From Pseudomonas sp. PDNC002 (GTDB lineage Bacteria; Pseudomonadota; Gammaproteobacteria; Pseudomonadales; Pseudomonadaceae): 64,000 nt of DNA. The notes under the pieces were generated by a model. The model did no database searches and was not told the DNA's origin. It was given only the letters and a program-made list of their open reading frames with translations. Positions 25,702-35,230 of the stretch are shown piece by piece. Location of the stretch: NCBI RefSeq assembly GCF_016919445.1, contig NZ_CP070356.1, positions 3,723,502 through 3,787,501 on the forward strand, given 5' to 3'. The first letter of the stretch is position 1. Each line of letters opens with the position of its first letter. A program made the position numbers and the translations under genes.

Positions 25702-26180
25702 GAGGGCGCGCGGCGCATGTGCCATTGCGCGTCATCCGGCGCGCCTTGCAGCGTCTGGAAACCAAGGCGCTGATAGAGACGCACCGCGGGATTGTGGCGC
25801 ATGACCGCCAGTTCCAGCGCCTTGCCCTGGCGGTCGGCGTAGGCGACGACCTCGCGCAGCAGACGTTCGCCCACGCCCTGTCCGCGATGCCGCGCATCCA
25901 GGCCGATCTCCACGATGCGCAGGCGGCCTGGGTTCTCGTCGAGGGTCAGCACGCCGATCGGTTCGTCGCCGAGCAGGATCAGCTCGGTGCGAGCCGCGGG
26001 GTAGTCGCTGGCGAAGATGCGCTGTTGCAGTTGCCATTGCTGTTCGAGCAGGCCGGGACAGGCGTCGATCAGCGTCTGGTCGAGGCCACGCAGTTGCGCG
26101 AAGAGTCGCTTCAGCCAGGGGCCGTCGGCATCCTCGGCGGCGCGGCGACGGGGTTCGAAACAGGTCTTTATCTCGCTCAT
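25689..26180 (-). CDS. GNAT-family N-acetyltransferase
   Basis: The 163-residue protein shows GNAT motif A, IVEIGLDARHRGQGVGERLL (R-G-Q-G-V-G acetyl-CoA loop), followed by LELAVMRHNPAVRLYQRLGF, the motif B stretch. The start at ATG 26178-26180 (MSEIKTCFEP) was preferred to the longer frame to 26228. The substrate is unknown. It is the only minus-strand gene between the sulfotransferase and DUF6916 genes, overlapping the sulfotransferase end. It may be a later insertion into the export locus. Confidence 0.85.
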   Translation of the reverse strand: MSEIKTCFEPRRRAAEDADGPWLKRLFAQLRGLDQTLIDACPGLLEQQWQLQQRIFASDYPAARTELILLGDEPIGVLTLDENPGRLRIVEIGLDARHRGQGVGERLLREVVAYADRQGKALELAVMRHNPAVRLYQRLGFQTLQGAPDDAQWHMRRAPSQPT

Positions 26181-26246
26181 GGGCTGCTGTAATTTCCTCA
26201 GCTTCGCAGGCCGATGCCTGTCATCCAACGATCAGGGAGTGACCAC

Positions 26247-26549
26247 ATGCTCGTCGAAATCCAGGGCCTCACGGCACAGGCATTCAGCACCGAACTCGGC
26301 CAGGTGTTCACCGCGCACACCGTTCCCGACCCGGTCCAGCTGACCCTGCATAACGTGATCGAGGGGCGCGCGGTGGGCGGTGGTTTCCGTACGCCATTCG
26401 CGCTGATCTTCACCACGCCGATGAGCGTGCTGTTGCTCGAGGCTCACTACCGTCTGAGCAGCACGAGTGGGCGCGATTACGAACTGTACCTGGCGCCCCT
26501 GCCGGCAACCGGCGACGGCCAGCGCCACTACCAGGCCCTGTTCAACTAG
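26247..26549 (+). CDS. DUF6916 family protein
   Basis: This small 100-residue protein begins MLVEIQGLTAQAFSTELGQVF and is rich in beta strands (LTLHNVIEGRA, FALIFTTPM, LLLEAHYRLSS). It has no signal peptide. The GGGAGTGACCAC ribosome-binding site supports ATG 26247. I recognise it as DUF6916, a family often found next to tail-collar proteins and the adaptor/M50 genes in Pseudomonas and Xanthomonas. The function is unknown. Confidence 0.75.
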   Translation: MLVEIQGLTAQAFSTELGQVFTAHTVPDPVQLTLHNVIEGRAVGGGFRTPFALIFTTPMSVLLLEAHYRLSSTSGRDYELYLAPLPATGDGQRHYQALFN

Positions 26550-26572
26550 GGCCTGGCAGCGGGCCGGACGGA

Positions 26573-27148
26573 TCAGTTGCGGCTTGGGTACTGCCCGTAC
26601 ACGCAGATGCACTGAGTCAGCGCCAGGTAGGGCTGCATCACGCTGACCGGCAGGTTGTTCCCAGTCAGGGCCAGTTGCACGCCAAGTTGTGTCTGCGCCG
26701 GTATCTGCACCGTACCCGGAGCGGGGCCGTAGATCTTCACCGCGACGGTGTCACGCCCTTTGGTGGCCACCGCCTGCGCCAGTGTATCGCTGGTCGTTGC
26801 CTGGCTGGCGCTGGCGGCATCGCTGGACTTCTGTAGCAGTACGGTGGCCTCGGCGGTGGCGGTGTGGGTGTGGATCGGCAGGTTGGTGGAGAGCAGGTTG
26901 ATCTGCTCTGTTCCGGCCACTCCCCCCAGTGGGTAGTTGGTGTAGTCCTGGCCGATGCCGGCACGCCCGCCGAGGTTGGGCAGGCAGAAGGTGTTGACAC
27001 CGTTTCCCCCATAGGTCGTGCCCAGCAGCGCGTAGAGCGCCTGGTTCTGCGTGATGCCCAGGGTCTGGCCGATGCAGGTCATCCAGTTGCGCGGCGCGAA
27101 GTTGCCGGCAAACGGTGCAACGACGCCCATGTAGCTTTCGAAATCCAT
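26573..27148 (-). CDS. Tail-collar domain protein (microcystin-dependent-protein-like), copy 1
   Basis: The 191-residue protein begins with the collar motif GNFAPRNWMTCIGQTLGI, continues ALYALLGTTYGGNG and FCLPNLGGRAGIGQ, and ends CICVYGQYPSRN. The family is named for phage short tail-fibre collars but is widespread as non-phage tandem genes. There is no signal peptide. It lies 18 bases downstream of a paralogous copy (27167-27754) on the same strand. No other phage structural gene is present. The N-x-PRNW and GGNG-x-FCLPN elements are shared with copy 2, while the middle part differs. Confidence 0.85.
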   Translation of the reverse strand: MDFESYMGVVAPFAGNFAPRNWMTCIGQTLGITQNQALYALLGTTYGGNGVNTFCLPNLGGRAGIGQDYTNYPLGGVAGTEQINLLSTNLPIHTHTATAEATVLLQKSSDAASASQATTSDTLAQAVATKGRDTVAVKIYGPAPGTVQIPAQTQLGVQLALTGNNLPVSVMQPYLALTQCICVYGQYPSRN

Positions 27149-27166
27149 ACGGTGCTCCTCGAGTCG

Positions 27167-27754
27167 TCAGTTGCGGGAGGGGAAGACCCCGTTCATGCAG
27201 ATGATGTAGTTGATCACCTGGAACGGCTGCACGATGGAAATGGGCTGGTTGCCACCGGCCGCCTGGACGTTGACCGTCGCCGAACTGGACAGCGCCAGGT
27301 CCACCGAACCCGGTGCCGGCGCGTAGATCTTCACGTCGACCGTGTCGCGGCCGTCGCTGCCATTGGCGGCCGCCAGTACCTGGTTGGCGGCGGGCGCGGC
27401 CGAGCTGGCGGCTGCGGTACTGGTCGGCAGCGAGGCGCTGACGGTAGCGACGGCGACGTGCGTGTGGGCCGGCATCTGGGCGTTGGTCAGGATGACGCTC
27501 TCCGAGCCGCTGCTGGCGCCCAGCGCATAGAAGGACGTGCCCGGCGACTGGCCCGCGCCGATAGGTGTGCGCCCCTGCAGGTTGGGCAGGCAGAAAGTGG
27601 ACTGGCCGTTGCCGCCGTAAGTAGTCCCCAACAGCGAGTACAAGGCGTTGTTCTGCTGGATGCTGATGGTCTGTCCCTGACAGAACGCCCAGTTGCGCGG
27701 TGCGAAGTTCGGGGCCCAGCCGCTGATCGAGCCGAGGTAAGACTGGTCACTCAT
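27167..27754 (-). CDS. Tail-collar domain protein (microcystin-dependent-protein-like), copy 2
   Basis: This 195-residue paralogue of the downstream gene has PNFAPRNWAFCQGQTISI, ALYSLLGTTYGGNGQ and FCLPNLQGRTPIGAG at the N-terminus and the shared FPSRN end. ATG 27752-27754 was chosen because AGGGAA lies six bases upstream; ATG 27758 is too close. It is the first gene of a two-gene unit transcribed away from the giant repeat protein. The 295-base divergent gap between them must hold both promoters. These proteins are thought to trimerise, so a surface fibre role linked to the export system is conceivable but untested. Confidence 0.85.
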   Translation of the reverse strand: MSDQSYLGSISGWAPNFAPRNWAFCQGQTISIQQNNALYSLLGTTYGGNGQSTFCLPNLQGRTPIGAGQSPGTSFYALGASSGSESVILTNAQMPAHTHVAVATVSASLPTSTAAASSAAPAANQVLAAANGSDGRDTVDVKIYAPAPGSVDLALSSSATVNVQAAGGNQPISIVQPFQVINYIICMNGVFPSRN

Positions 27755-28049
27755 GATCATTTCCCTAATTTTGAGTTGTTATTGCGTCATCACGGAAGAC
27801 ACGACCCGTCGACCAATCCCCGGGCGATCGGGCCGCCAGGAACCATAGACGAAATCCGCACGGAAGTCGGTCGGCTTTTTTCTTGCTCGCCCATCGAGCG
27901 AAATAACGTCGCTTTCCGGCGATCTGGCCATTGACGGCACTTTGCCTTCAGGCATTATGGCGAGATCAATCCAATAACAATTTGCCAGCTTGCAGTCGCT
28001 GTACCGGGGCGGTACGGCTGTGTGCGTGTGCTCTCAGGGAGGAGGCCAT

Positions 28050-31000
28050 ATGTTCAGGCATTGGTTTAGGTCGTCGGCCGTTCGCAAGCATCAGTCCGGC
28101 GCCCTGCGCTCCCCACTGGCCTTCAGTCTCGAAGCCAGGATGATGTTCGACGGCGCGGTTGCCGCCACCGTCGCCGATGCGGCCGCCAGCCAGAGCGTCG
28201 ATCATCCCGCCGGCAAGGACAGCACGCCCACCGATCAACCTTCCCACGACAGCCTTGCCGCTGCTCCCGCCGCCACCAGCGATCAACGCCATGAAGTGGT
28301 GTTCGTCGACAGCAAGGTCGCCAACTACCAGCAACTGGTCGCCAACCTGAAACCGGGCACCGAAGTGGTGGTGCTCGACGGCAACAAGGACGGCCTGCAG
28401 CAGATCGCCCAATACCTCAATGGCCGCAGTGGCATCGACGCCATCCATATCCTCAGCCACGGCGAAGAGGGCGAGGTACACCTGGGCAGCACCGTACTCA
28501 GCGCCGACAACCTGGCCAGCAAGGCCGCGGAGCTGTCCGCCATCGGCGACAGCCTGGACGCCGACGGCGATATCCTCATCTACGGTTGCGACGTGGCCAA
28601 GGGCTCTGGCGACGTGCTGTTGCAGCAATTGTCGGCACTCACCCGCGCCGACGTGGCGGCATCCACCGACCGCACCGGCGCCGCCGCGCTGGGCGGCAAC
28701 TGGACGCTGGAAGCCCACACCGGCAGCATCGAGACGCAGCGTCCCTGGGCTTCCGACAGCGGGCCCGACTATGCCGACCTGCTGGCGCTGCCCTCGGCGA
28801 CCCAGTCATTGAGCAACACCTACTGGACCAACAACACCGGCGGCAACACGGTGGATGGTTTCACCCTCAGCGAATCCACGGGGGCTACCCGGGCAAGCTC
28901 GCCGAACTCGATCTACTACAGCACGAGTCCCGCGCTCGACGGGGACAACAACTATTACTACCAGCTGACCTGGACCGCGGATAACGTCGACCTCGGCAAG
29001 TTCGACCTGGACGGCATGGTGATCCAGAGCTTCGGCGGCCACTACCGGCTGGATTTCAGTGCGGTTTCCGGGGGCGTCACAGTCACCCAGTCCTTTGAGT
29101 ACCAGGGGGCGCAGGGCCCGCTGACTATCAATATCGATAGCGCGCAGTTCAACGACATCAGCGCCTTCACCGTGCGGGTCACCAACCTTTCCGGCAGCAC
29201 GTCGGTTGCCAACATCGACCTGCAGCAGGTCATCCTGACTGACCTCAAGGGGCCCAATGCCGACCCGGTGCTGGGCGGGCTCAACGGCAAGACCACGAGC
29301 TACACCGAGGGCAGCGCCGACACGCTGATCGATGCGGGGGGCACGGCCACGGTGAGCGACAGCGACTCGGCGAACTTCGATGGCGGCCAGTTGCTCGTGT
29401 CCATCTCCTCCGGCAGAAGCACACTGGAGGATGTCCTGGGCATCCGCAACCAAGGCACCGGTGCAGGCCAGATAGCCGTGGCCGGCTCCAACGTCCTCTA
29501 TGGTGGCGTGGTCATCGGTACCTACACCGGCGGCACCTACAACAACGACCTGGTGGTCACCTTCAACTCCAGCGCCACCGCCGCAGCAGCGCAGGCGCTG
29601 GTACGCAACCTGATCTACCGGAACACCAATGGATTCAACCCGTCTGAAGCACTGCGCACCATCAGCGTGAGCATTTCCGACGGCGACGGCGGCACCAGCG
29701 TGTCCTCCAACGTGACGCTCACCCTGGTCGCCACCAACGATGCCCCCATACTGTCGCCGGCCAACAGCGTGGTCAGCTACACCGAGAAGGGCGCCGACGC
29801 AGTGCTCAATTCCGGCCTGATGCTGGCGGATGATGGCAACAGCTTCCTCAAGGCCACGGTCACGATCAGCGACGTGCGCAGCGGCGATATCCTGAACATC
29901 GGCAATCTGAACGGATTCTCCGCCACCTACAATGGCGCCACCGGCGTCCTGACGATCACGGGTTCCGGCAATGCGGCGGCGCTCCAGGCCACGCTGCGCT
30001 CGGTGAGTTTCTCTTCCCTTTCGAACGACCCGACCTTGGGCGGCACCGACACTTCCCGGCAAATCACCTTCGTCGTCACCGACAGCAGCGGCGCCGATTC
30101 CAATGTCGCCAGCACCCAGGTGTCGATCGCCGCGGTGAACGATGCGCCGACCCTGTCGGGCGGACCCTACACCTGGACCGGTACCAGCGAAGATCTGACC
30201 TCGCAGGTAAGGACGGTCGGCAACCTGCTGGCCGGCCTGAGCTACGCCGATGCCGACGGCCCCGACAGCGGCATCGCCCTGACGGCCACCAGCGGCAACG
30301 GCACTTGGCAGTACTCCACCGACGGCGCGACCTGGACCGACATCGGTGCGGTATCCAATACCAGTGCGCTGCTGCTGTCTTTCACTACCCAGTTGCGCTA
30401 CGTGCCGGATGGGCGCAATGGCGAAGCCGCGACGCTGAGCTTCCGCGCCTGGGATACCAGCCTCGGCAACGCGTCCACCACTGGTACGCGCAGTACCGCC
30501 GATACCACCACCAACGGAGGCACCACGGCGTTCTCGACCGGGACCGCGCAGGCGTCGATTCAGGTCAGCAATGTCAACGATGCGCCGGTACTGATCCCGA
30601 TCGCGCCGACCCTGAACGGGCTCACCGACGGCGACATCAACAACGTCGGCCAGGCGGTTTCCAGCTTCATCACTGGCCATGTCAGCGATGTGGACAGCGG
30701 GGCGATGCAAGGCATCGCCCTCACCGATCTGAACTCGGGCCTCGGCACCTGGCAGTACAGCGTGGACGGTGGCGCCAGCTGGCAGAATGTGGGAGGGGTC
30801 TCCGCCGCCAATGCGTTGCTGCTGCGCAGCAGCGACCGGGTGCGCTTCCTGCCCGATGGCGTCAATGGCACCACGGCCAGCTTCACTTTCAAAGCCTGGG
30901 ACCAGAGCGGTACCACTGCCGGCCAGCAGGGCTTCAAGGTGGACGCCTCCAGCACCGGCGGCGCCACGCCGTTCTCCGTGGCCAGCGATACCGCCAGCGT

Positions 31001-34000
31001 CACCGTCACCGCCATCAACGACGCGCCGAGCGTGACCGGCAGCTCCGGCAGCACGTCGTGGGTCGAGGGTAACAACGTTGACTCCACGCCCGTGGTCATC
31101 GACTCCGGCCTGACCATCACCGATGCGGACGGTCCGTACCTGGCCGGGGCCAAGGTGACCGTGACCAATTTCCATATCGGCGAGGACCAGCTGGTATTCA
31201 CCGGCAATGCCGCGACCATGGGCAACATCACCGGCAGCTGGGATGCCTCCCTCGGCGTGCTCTACCTGAACTCGGCCGGCAACCAGGCGACCCTGGCGCA
31301 GTGGCAGGCGGCATTGAGTTCGGTCGCCTACCTCAACCTGTCGGATACCCCGACCACCGCGACCCGGAGTATCGAATTCCAGGTTACCGACGGCGGCGGC
31401 CTGAGTTCGTCGCCGGTGACTCGCAACGTCACCATCACGGCGGTCGACGACTCGCCGATCATCTCCGCGACGCCGAGCACCCAGGTCGTCGAAGACGTTG
31501 CTACGGTGATCAGCCAGATTGTCATCAATGATAGCGACTCCTACAACGGCACCGTGACGCTGAGCGTAGGGTCCGGCACCCTGAGTGCGATCTCGGGCGG
31601 CGGCGTGACCGTGGGTGGAACCTCCACCGCGCTGACCCTGACCGGCAGCCTCAGCGCCATCAACCTCTTCATCGCCGCCCACCGGGTGACATACACCACG
31701 GCGGCCAACGCCACGAGCGACGTGACCCTGAATATCAGCGTCGACAGCGGGAGCGTCTCCACGGCCAGCACCAGCATGCTCCTAGTGGTCACCCCGGTGA
31801 ACGATGCGCCGGTTGCCAGCGTGCCCGGCTCGATCCTGGTCACCGAGGACGTCGCCAGCAGCCTGACCGGCATCAGCTTCAGCGACGTCGATGCCGGCAG
31901 TGGCGTGGTGATTGCCAGCTTCTCGGTGCCCAACGGCACCCTCAGTGCCAGCAGCGGTGGCGGCGTCACTGTGCTCAACTCCGGGACCGCCGCACTGACG
32001 TTGTCCGGCAGCCTGAGCGATATCAACACCTTCATCGCCAGTGGAAACCTGCACTTCCTGACGGCGCGTGACGCGACCAGCAATGTCACCCTGACGGTGA
32101 CGATCAACGACAACGGCAATTCCGGTGGCGGCGCGCTGACCGACAGCAAGACGGTGACGCTCAATGTGGTGCAGGTGAACGACGCACCGGTGAATTCCGT
32201 GCCGGGCAGCCAGACTGTCCTGCAGAACGGCACGCTGGTGTTCAGCACCGGCCAGGGCAATCTCATCTCGATCAGCGACGTGGACGCCAGCGGCAATTCG
32301 CTGTCGGTGACCCTGACGGCCAGCAACGGGCTTGTCTCGCTGGGCAGTACCAGCGGCCTGACGTTCACCGTTGGCAGCGGTTTCGCCGATGGCTTGATGA
32401 CCTTCACGGGGAGCCTTGCCGACATCAATGCCGCACTCAATGGCATGACGTTCCAACCGACCCCTGGCTACCACGGCGGCGCATCGCTGCAGATCGTCAG
32501 CAACGACCAGGGCGCAAGCGGTACGGGTGGGGCAAAGAGCGACAGCGACGTCATCCTGATTACCATCGAGCAGCCCAACCCGCGCATCGTCGGCGTCAGT
32601 GCCGGCAACCCGGATGGCAGCTACAAGGTGGGCGACCAGATCCTGGTGCTTGTCCAGTTCGACCAGTCGGTCTTCGTCAATCTCAATGGTGGCGTTCCCA
32701 GCCTGTTGCTGGAAACCGGCCTGGTCGATCGCAATGCGATCTATGTGAGTGGCTCGGGCACCAACACCCTGACGTTCCTCTACACCGTGCAGGCTGGAGA
32801 CGTCAGCGCCGACCTGGATTTCCAGAGCACGACCGCCCTGCAGCTCAACGGCTCGGCGCTGGCCAACGCCGCCAGCGACCCGGCGATCCTGACGTTGCCG
32901 GCCGTGGGCAGCGCGGACTCCCTCGGTGGCCGCAGCGATATCGTGATCGACGGCGTCGCGCCGACGGTTACCAGTGTCGGCGTGCCGTCTAACGGCAGCT
33001 ACGTGGCGGGACAGAACCTCGACTTCACGGTGAACTTCAGCGAGAACGTCGTCGTCGACACCAGCGGCGGCACGCCGCGCATCGCCGTGACCCTCGACAG
33101 CGGCGGCACCGTCTTCGCCCAGTACCTCAGTGGCAGCGGCACCAGCGCCCTGGTGTTCCGACTGGTGGTGGCCAATGGTCATCTGGATACCAACGGTATC
33201 GGCCTCGGTTCGTCCATCCAGGCCAACGGCGGCACCTTGCGCGACGGCGTCGGCAACGCCATCAATGGCCAACTGAACAGCGTGGCGAGCACGTCCGGCG
33301 TGCTGGTCGATGCCGTGGCGCCCACGGTCAGCAGCGTCAACGTGCCGGTCGGCGTTCCCTACAACGCCGGCGATACCCTGACCTTCGTGGTCAATGCCAG
33401 CGAAGCGGTGGTGGTCAATGGTGTGCCGCGGCTGGCCCTGGACATCGGCGGCACCACGGTATTCGCCGATTACGTCGCCGGCTCCGGCAGCTCGACGCTG
33501 GTGTTCCAGTACACCATCCAGGCCGGCGATAACGACGCCGATGGCATCAGCGTGACCGGCCTCTCCGCCAACGGCGCCACCCTGCGCGATGCGGCCGGCA
33601 ACGGCATGGACCTGACGCTGAACAACGTCGGCTCCACCAGCAGCGTCATCGTGGATACCGTGGCACCGACGCCCAGCGCCATCGTCACGCTCGACCCTTC
33701 CCCGAGCAATGCCGGCAGCGTGCGCTACACCGTGACCTTCAGCGAAGACGTGAATGGCGTCGACCTCAGTGACTTCGCGCTGGTCGGCACCGGCACCGCG
33801 TCGGGCAGCCTGACCGGTCTGCAGCAGATCGACGCGCGTACCTACCAGGTCACCATCAGCGGCGTGTCGGGCACCGGCACCCTGGGCCTGAACCTCAACG
33901 GCAGCGCAACCGGCATTGTCGACGGGGCGGGCAATCCCATCAGCGGGGGCCTGACGGGCGCGGTGTACGCCATCGACCGCGATGCGCCGACCGTCACCGC

Positions 34001-35168
34001 CGTCAGTGTGCCGCCGAACGCGCTGCACAAGGCCGGCGACACCCTCGAATTCGTGGTGCAGACCAGCGAGGCCGTGCTGGTGGATGGCTCGCCGAAACTG
34101 GCCATCGACATGGGCGGGCGCACCGTGTTCGCCGACTACGTCAGCGGCTCGGGCGGCACCAGTCTGGTGTTCCGCTACACCGTGCAGGCCGGCGACAACG
34201 ATGGCGACGGCATCCAGGTCGTGGGGATTTCCAGCAATGGCGGATCCCTGCACGACGCGACCGGCAATGCCCTGAATCCGTCCCTGAATGGCGTCGGTGA
34301 CAGCCATGGCGTGCTGGTGGATACGCGCGCTCCCACGGCCACTGGCGCGGTGCGCCTGGACCCGTCGCCCACCGGCGCGAATACCCTGGGCTTCCTGGTG
34401 ACCTTCGACGAGGACGTCAGCGGTGTCGACGCCGGCGATTTCTCCCTGGTGACCAGCAATTCCGCCAGCGGCAGCATCCTCTCCGTGGTCCAGCTGGATG
34501 CGCGCATCTACCGTGTGACCGTCGGCGGCGTGAGCGGGCAGGGCAGCCTCGGCCTGACGGTCAATGCCGGCGGCATCCGCGACGCAGCCGGCAACGCCCT
34601 GGGCAGTTCCCTGCGCGGCGACAGCTACGTGATCGGCTCGCTCTCCGACGGCGATCCCGAGTTCCGCATCACCACGCCGCCCGTACCGCCGATGCCGTCA
34701 CAGACACCGTTGCAGCCCAACGTGCCGGTGGTGGTCACGCCGCAAGGCACCTCGCCGGTGATCCCGTCGTCGCTGTTCCAGCCTGACGGTTCGGGCGGCT
34801 TGCCGCCGCTGGGCGACATCTTCATCCAGAACGGCGCACCGTCGCAGAGCTTCATCGCCCAGGTGTTCGGCAATGCCTCGTTCGGCGATGGCAGCGCCCA
34901 TGGTTTCCTCGGTTTCGGCGGTGGCGATGGGGGGGTATTCGGCAGCAGCACGCTGTCGGGCATCTTCGATCGCGACGGCTTTGACGAGAACACACCGCTC
35001 AAGGCCTTCGACCGCCGCAGCGGCGATATCGACCAGGGCATCCGCGGCGTCTTCGGCGCGCCGAGCCTGGCGCAGCAGCTGGAGCAGATCAACGAGTCCG
35101 AGCAACAACCATTGCGTGAGCTGGCCTGGGCGCTGGGGCAGGTAGCCCAAGGCCGCGACGCTTCCTGA
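28050..35168 (+). CDS. Giant repeat protein: LEPR-XLL-like signal, DUF4347, cadherin/VCBS-like and Ig-like repeats
   Basis: The 2372-residue protein starts at ATG 28050 (GGGAGGAGGCC upstream). Residues 27-37, SLEARMMFDGA, match the LEPR-XLL N-terminal signature. DUF4347 covers about 80-245 (HILSHGEEGEVHLG, DILIYGCDVAKGSG). Residues 405-1510 carry about nine VCBS/cadherin-like repeats marked by VNDAP. Residues 1510-2195 carry Ig-like repeats (VAPTV..V, TLRDAAGN). A Gly/Pro-rich tail (2196-2372) ends in helices. There is no Sec signal and no RTX nonapeptide array. It should be the cargo of the adaptor/M50/TolC set and act outside the cell, for example in adhesion or biofilm. Confidence 0.9.
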   Translation: MFRHWFRSSAVRKHQSGALRSPLAFSLEARMMFDGAVAATVADAAASQSVDHPAGKDSTPTDQPSHDSLAAAPAATSDQRHEVVFVDSKVANYQQLVANLKPGTEVVVLDGNKDGLQQIAQYLNGRSGIDAIHILSHGEEGEVHLGSTVLSADNLASKAAELSAIGDSLDADGDILIYGCDVAKGSGDVLLQQLSALTRADVAASTDRTGAAALGGNWTLEAHTGSIETQRPWASDSGPDYADLLALPSATQSLSNTYWTNNTGGNTVDGFTLSESTGATRASSPNSIYYSTSPALDGDNNYYYQLTWTADNVDLGKFDLDGMVIQSFGGHYRLDFSAVSGGVTVTQSFEYQGAQGPLTINIDSAQFNDISAFTVRVTNLSGSTSVANIDLQQVILTDLKGPNADPVLGGLNGKTTSYTEGSADTLIDAGGTATVSDSDSANFDGGQLLVSISSGRSTLEDVLGIRNQGTGAGQIAVAGSNVLYGGVVIGTYTGGTYNNDLVVTFNSSATAAAAQALVRNLIYRNTNGFNPSEALRTISVSISDGDGGTSVSSNVTLTLVATNDAPILSPANSVVSYTEKGADAVLNSGLMLADDGNSFLKATVTISDVRSGDILNIGNLNGFSATYNGATGVLTITGSGNAAALQATLRSVSFSSLSNDPTLGGTDTSRQITFVVTDSSGADSNVASTQVSIAAVNDAPTLSGGPYTWTGTSEDLTSQVRTVGNLLAGLSYADADGPDSGIALTATSGNGTWQYSTDGATWTDIGAVSNTSALLLSFTTQLRYVPDGRNGEAATLSFRAWDTSLGNASTTGTRSTADTTTNGGTTAFSTGTAQASIQVSNVNDAPVLIPIAPTLNGLTDGDINNVGQAVSSFITGHVSDVDSGAMQGIALTDLNSGLGTWQYSVDGGASWQNVGGVSAANALLLRSSDRVRFLPDGVNGTTASFTFKAWDQSGTTAGQQGFKVDASSTGGATPFSVASDTASVTVTAINDAPSVTGSSGSTSWVEGNNVDSTPVVIDSGLTITDADGPYLAGAKVTVTNFHIGEDQLVFTGNAATMGNITGSWDASLGVLYLNSAGNQATLAQWQAALSSVAYLNLSDTPTTATRSIEFQVTDGGGLSSSPVTRNVTITAVDDSPIISATPSTQVVEDVATVISQIVINDSDSYNGTVTLSVGSGTLSAISGGGVTVGGTSTALTLTGSLSAINLFIAAHRVTYTTAANATSDVTLNISVDSGSVSTASTSMLLVVTPVNDAPVASVPGSILVTEDVASSLTGISFSDVDAGSGVVIASFSVPNGTLSASSGGGVTVLNSGTAALTLSGSLSDINTFIASGNLHFLTARDATSNVTLTVTINDNGNSGGGALTDSKTVTLNVVQVNDAPVNSVPGSQTVLQNGTLVFSTGQGNLISISDVDASGNSLSVTLTASNGLVSLGSTSGLTFTVGSGFADGLMTFTGSLADINAALNGMTFQPTPGYHGGASLQIVSNDQGASGTGGAKSDSDVILITIEQPNPRIVGVSAGNPDGSYKVGDQILVLVQFDQSVFVNLNGGVPSLLLETGLVDRNAIYVSGSGTNTLTFLYTVQAGDVSADLDFQSTTALQLNGSALANAASDPAILTLPAVGSADSLGGRSDIVIDGVAPTVTSVGVPSNGSYVAGQNLDFTVNFSENVVVDTSGGTPRIAVTLDSGGTVFAQYLSGSGTSALVFRLVVANGHLDTNGIGLGSSIQANGGTLRDGVGNAINGQLNSVASTSGVLVDAVAPTVSSVNVPVGVPYNAGDTLTFVVNASEAVVVNGVPRLALDIGGTTVFADYVAGSGSSTLVFQYTIQAGDNDADGISVTGLSANGATLRDAAGNGMDLTLNNVGSTSSVIVDTVAPTPSAIVTLDPSPSNAGSVRYTVTFSEDVNGVDLSDFALVGTGTASGSLTGLQQIDARTYQVTISGVSGTGTLGLNLNGSATGIVDGAGNPISGGLTGAVYAIDRDAPTVTAVSVPPNALHKAGDTLEFVVQTSEAVLVDGSPKLAIDMGGRTVFADYVSGSGGTSLVFRYTVQAGDNDGDGIQVVGISSNGGSLHDATGNALNPSLNGVGDSHGVLVDTRAPTATGAVRLDPSPTGANTLGFLVTFDEDVSGVDAGDFSLVTSNSASGSILSVVQLDARIYRVTVGGVSGQGSLGLTVNAGGIRDAAGNALGSSLRGDSYVIGSLSDGDPEFRITTPPVPPMPSQTPLQPNVPVVVTPQGTSPVIPSSLFQPDGSGGLPPLGDIFIQNGAPSQSFIAQVFGNASFGDGSAHGFLGFGGGDGGVFGSSTLSGIFDRDGFDENTPLKAFDRRSGDIDQGIRGVFGAPSLAQQLEQINESEQQPLRELAWALGQVAQGRDAS
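32953..34635 (+). repeat. In-gene Ig-like repeat block
   Basis: Five consecutive modules of about 103-121 codons begin near 32953, 33316, 33661, 33982 and 34327, each opening with APT. Two types occur. Modules 2 and 4 share the NAGDTL / ADYV-SGSG / QAGDND segments. Modules 3 and 5 share LDPSP, TFSEDV/TFDEDV and VSG-x-G-x-LGL. Module 1 (32953-33315) is closest to type one. Copies are diverged rather than identical, so recent expansion is not evident. Confidence 0.75.
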
Positions 35169-35230
35169 ACACCACATTGCCAAATAGAACAAGTAGAAGA
35201 ACGAAGCCGTAACGAGGGGGACGGCCAGGG

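Noticed and set aside
26573-27754. Prophage or tailocin remnant because of the tail-collar proteins
   Set aside because: No capsid, terminase, baseplate, holin, integrase or attachment-site sequence is present nearby. The family is common outside phages.
28806-34307. Long minus-strand open frames (958 and 841 residues) opposite the giant repeat gene
   Set aside because: They are shadows of a repetitive, GC-rich coding strand. They lack motifs and start signals, and the plus frame has clear domains.
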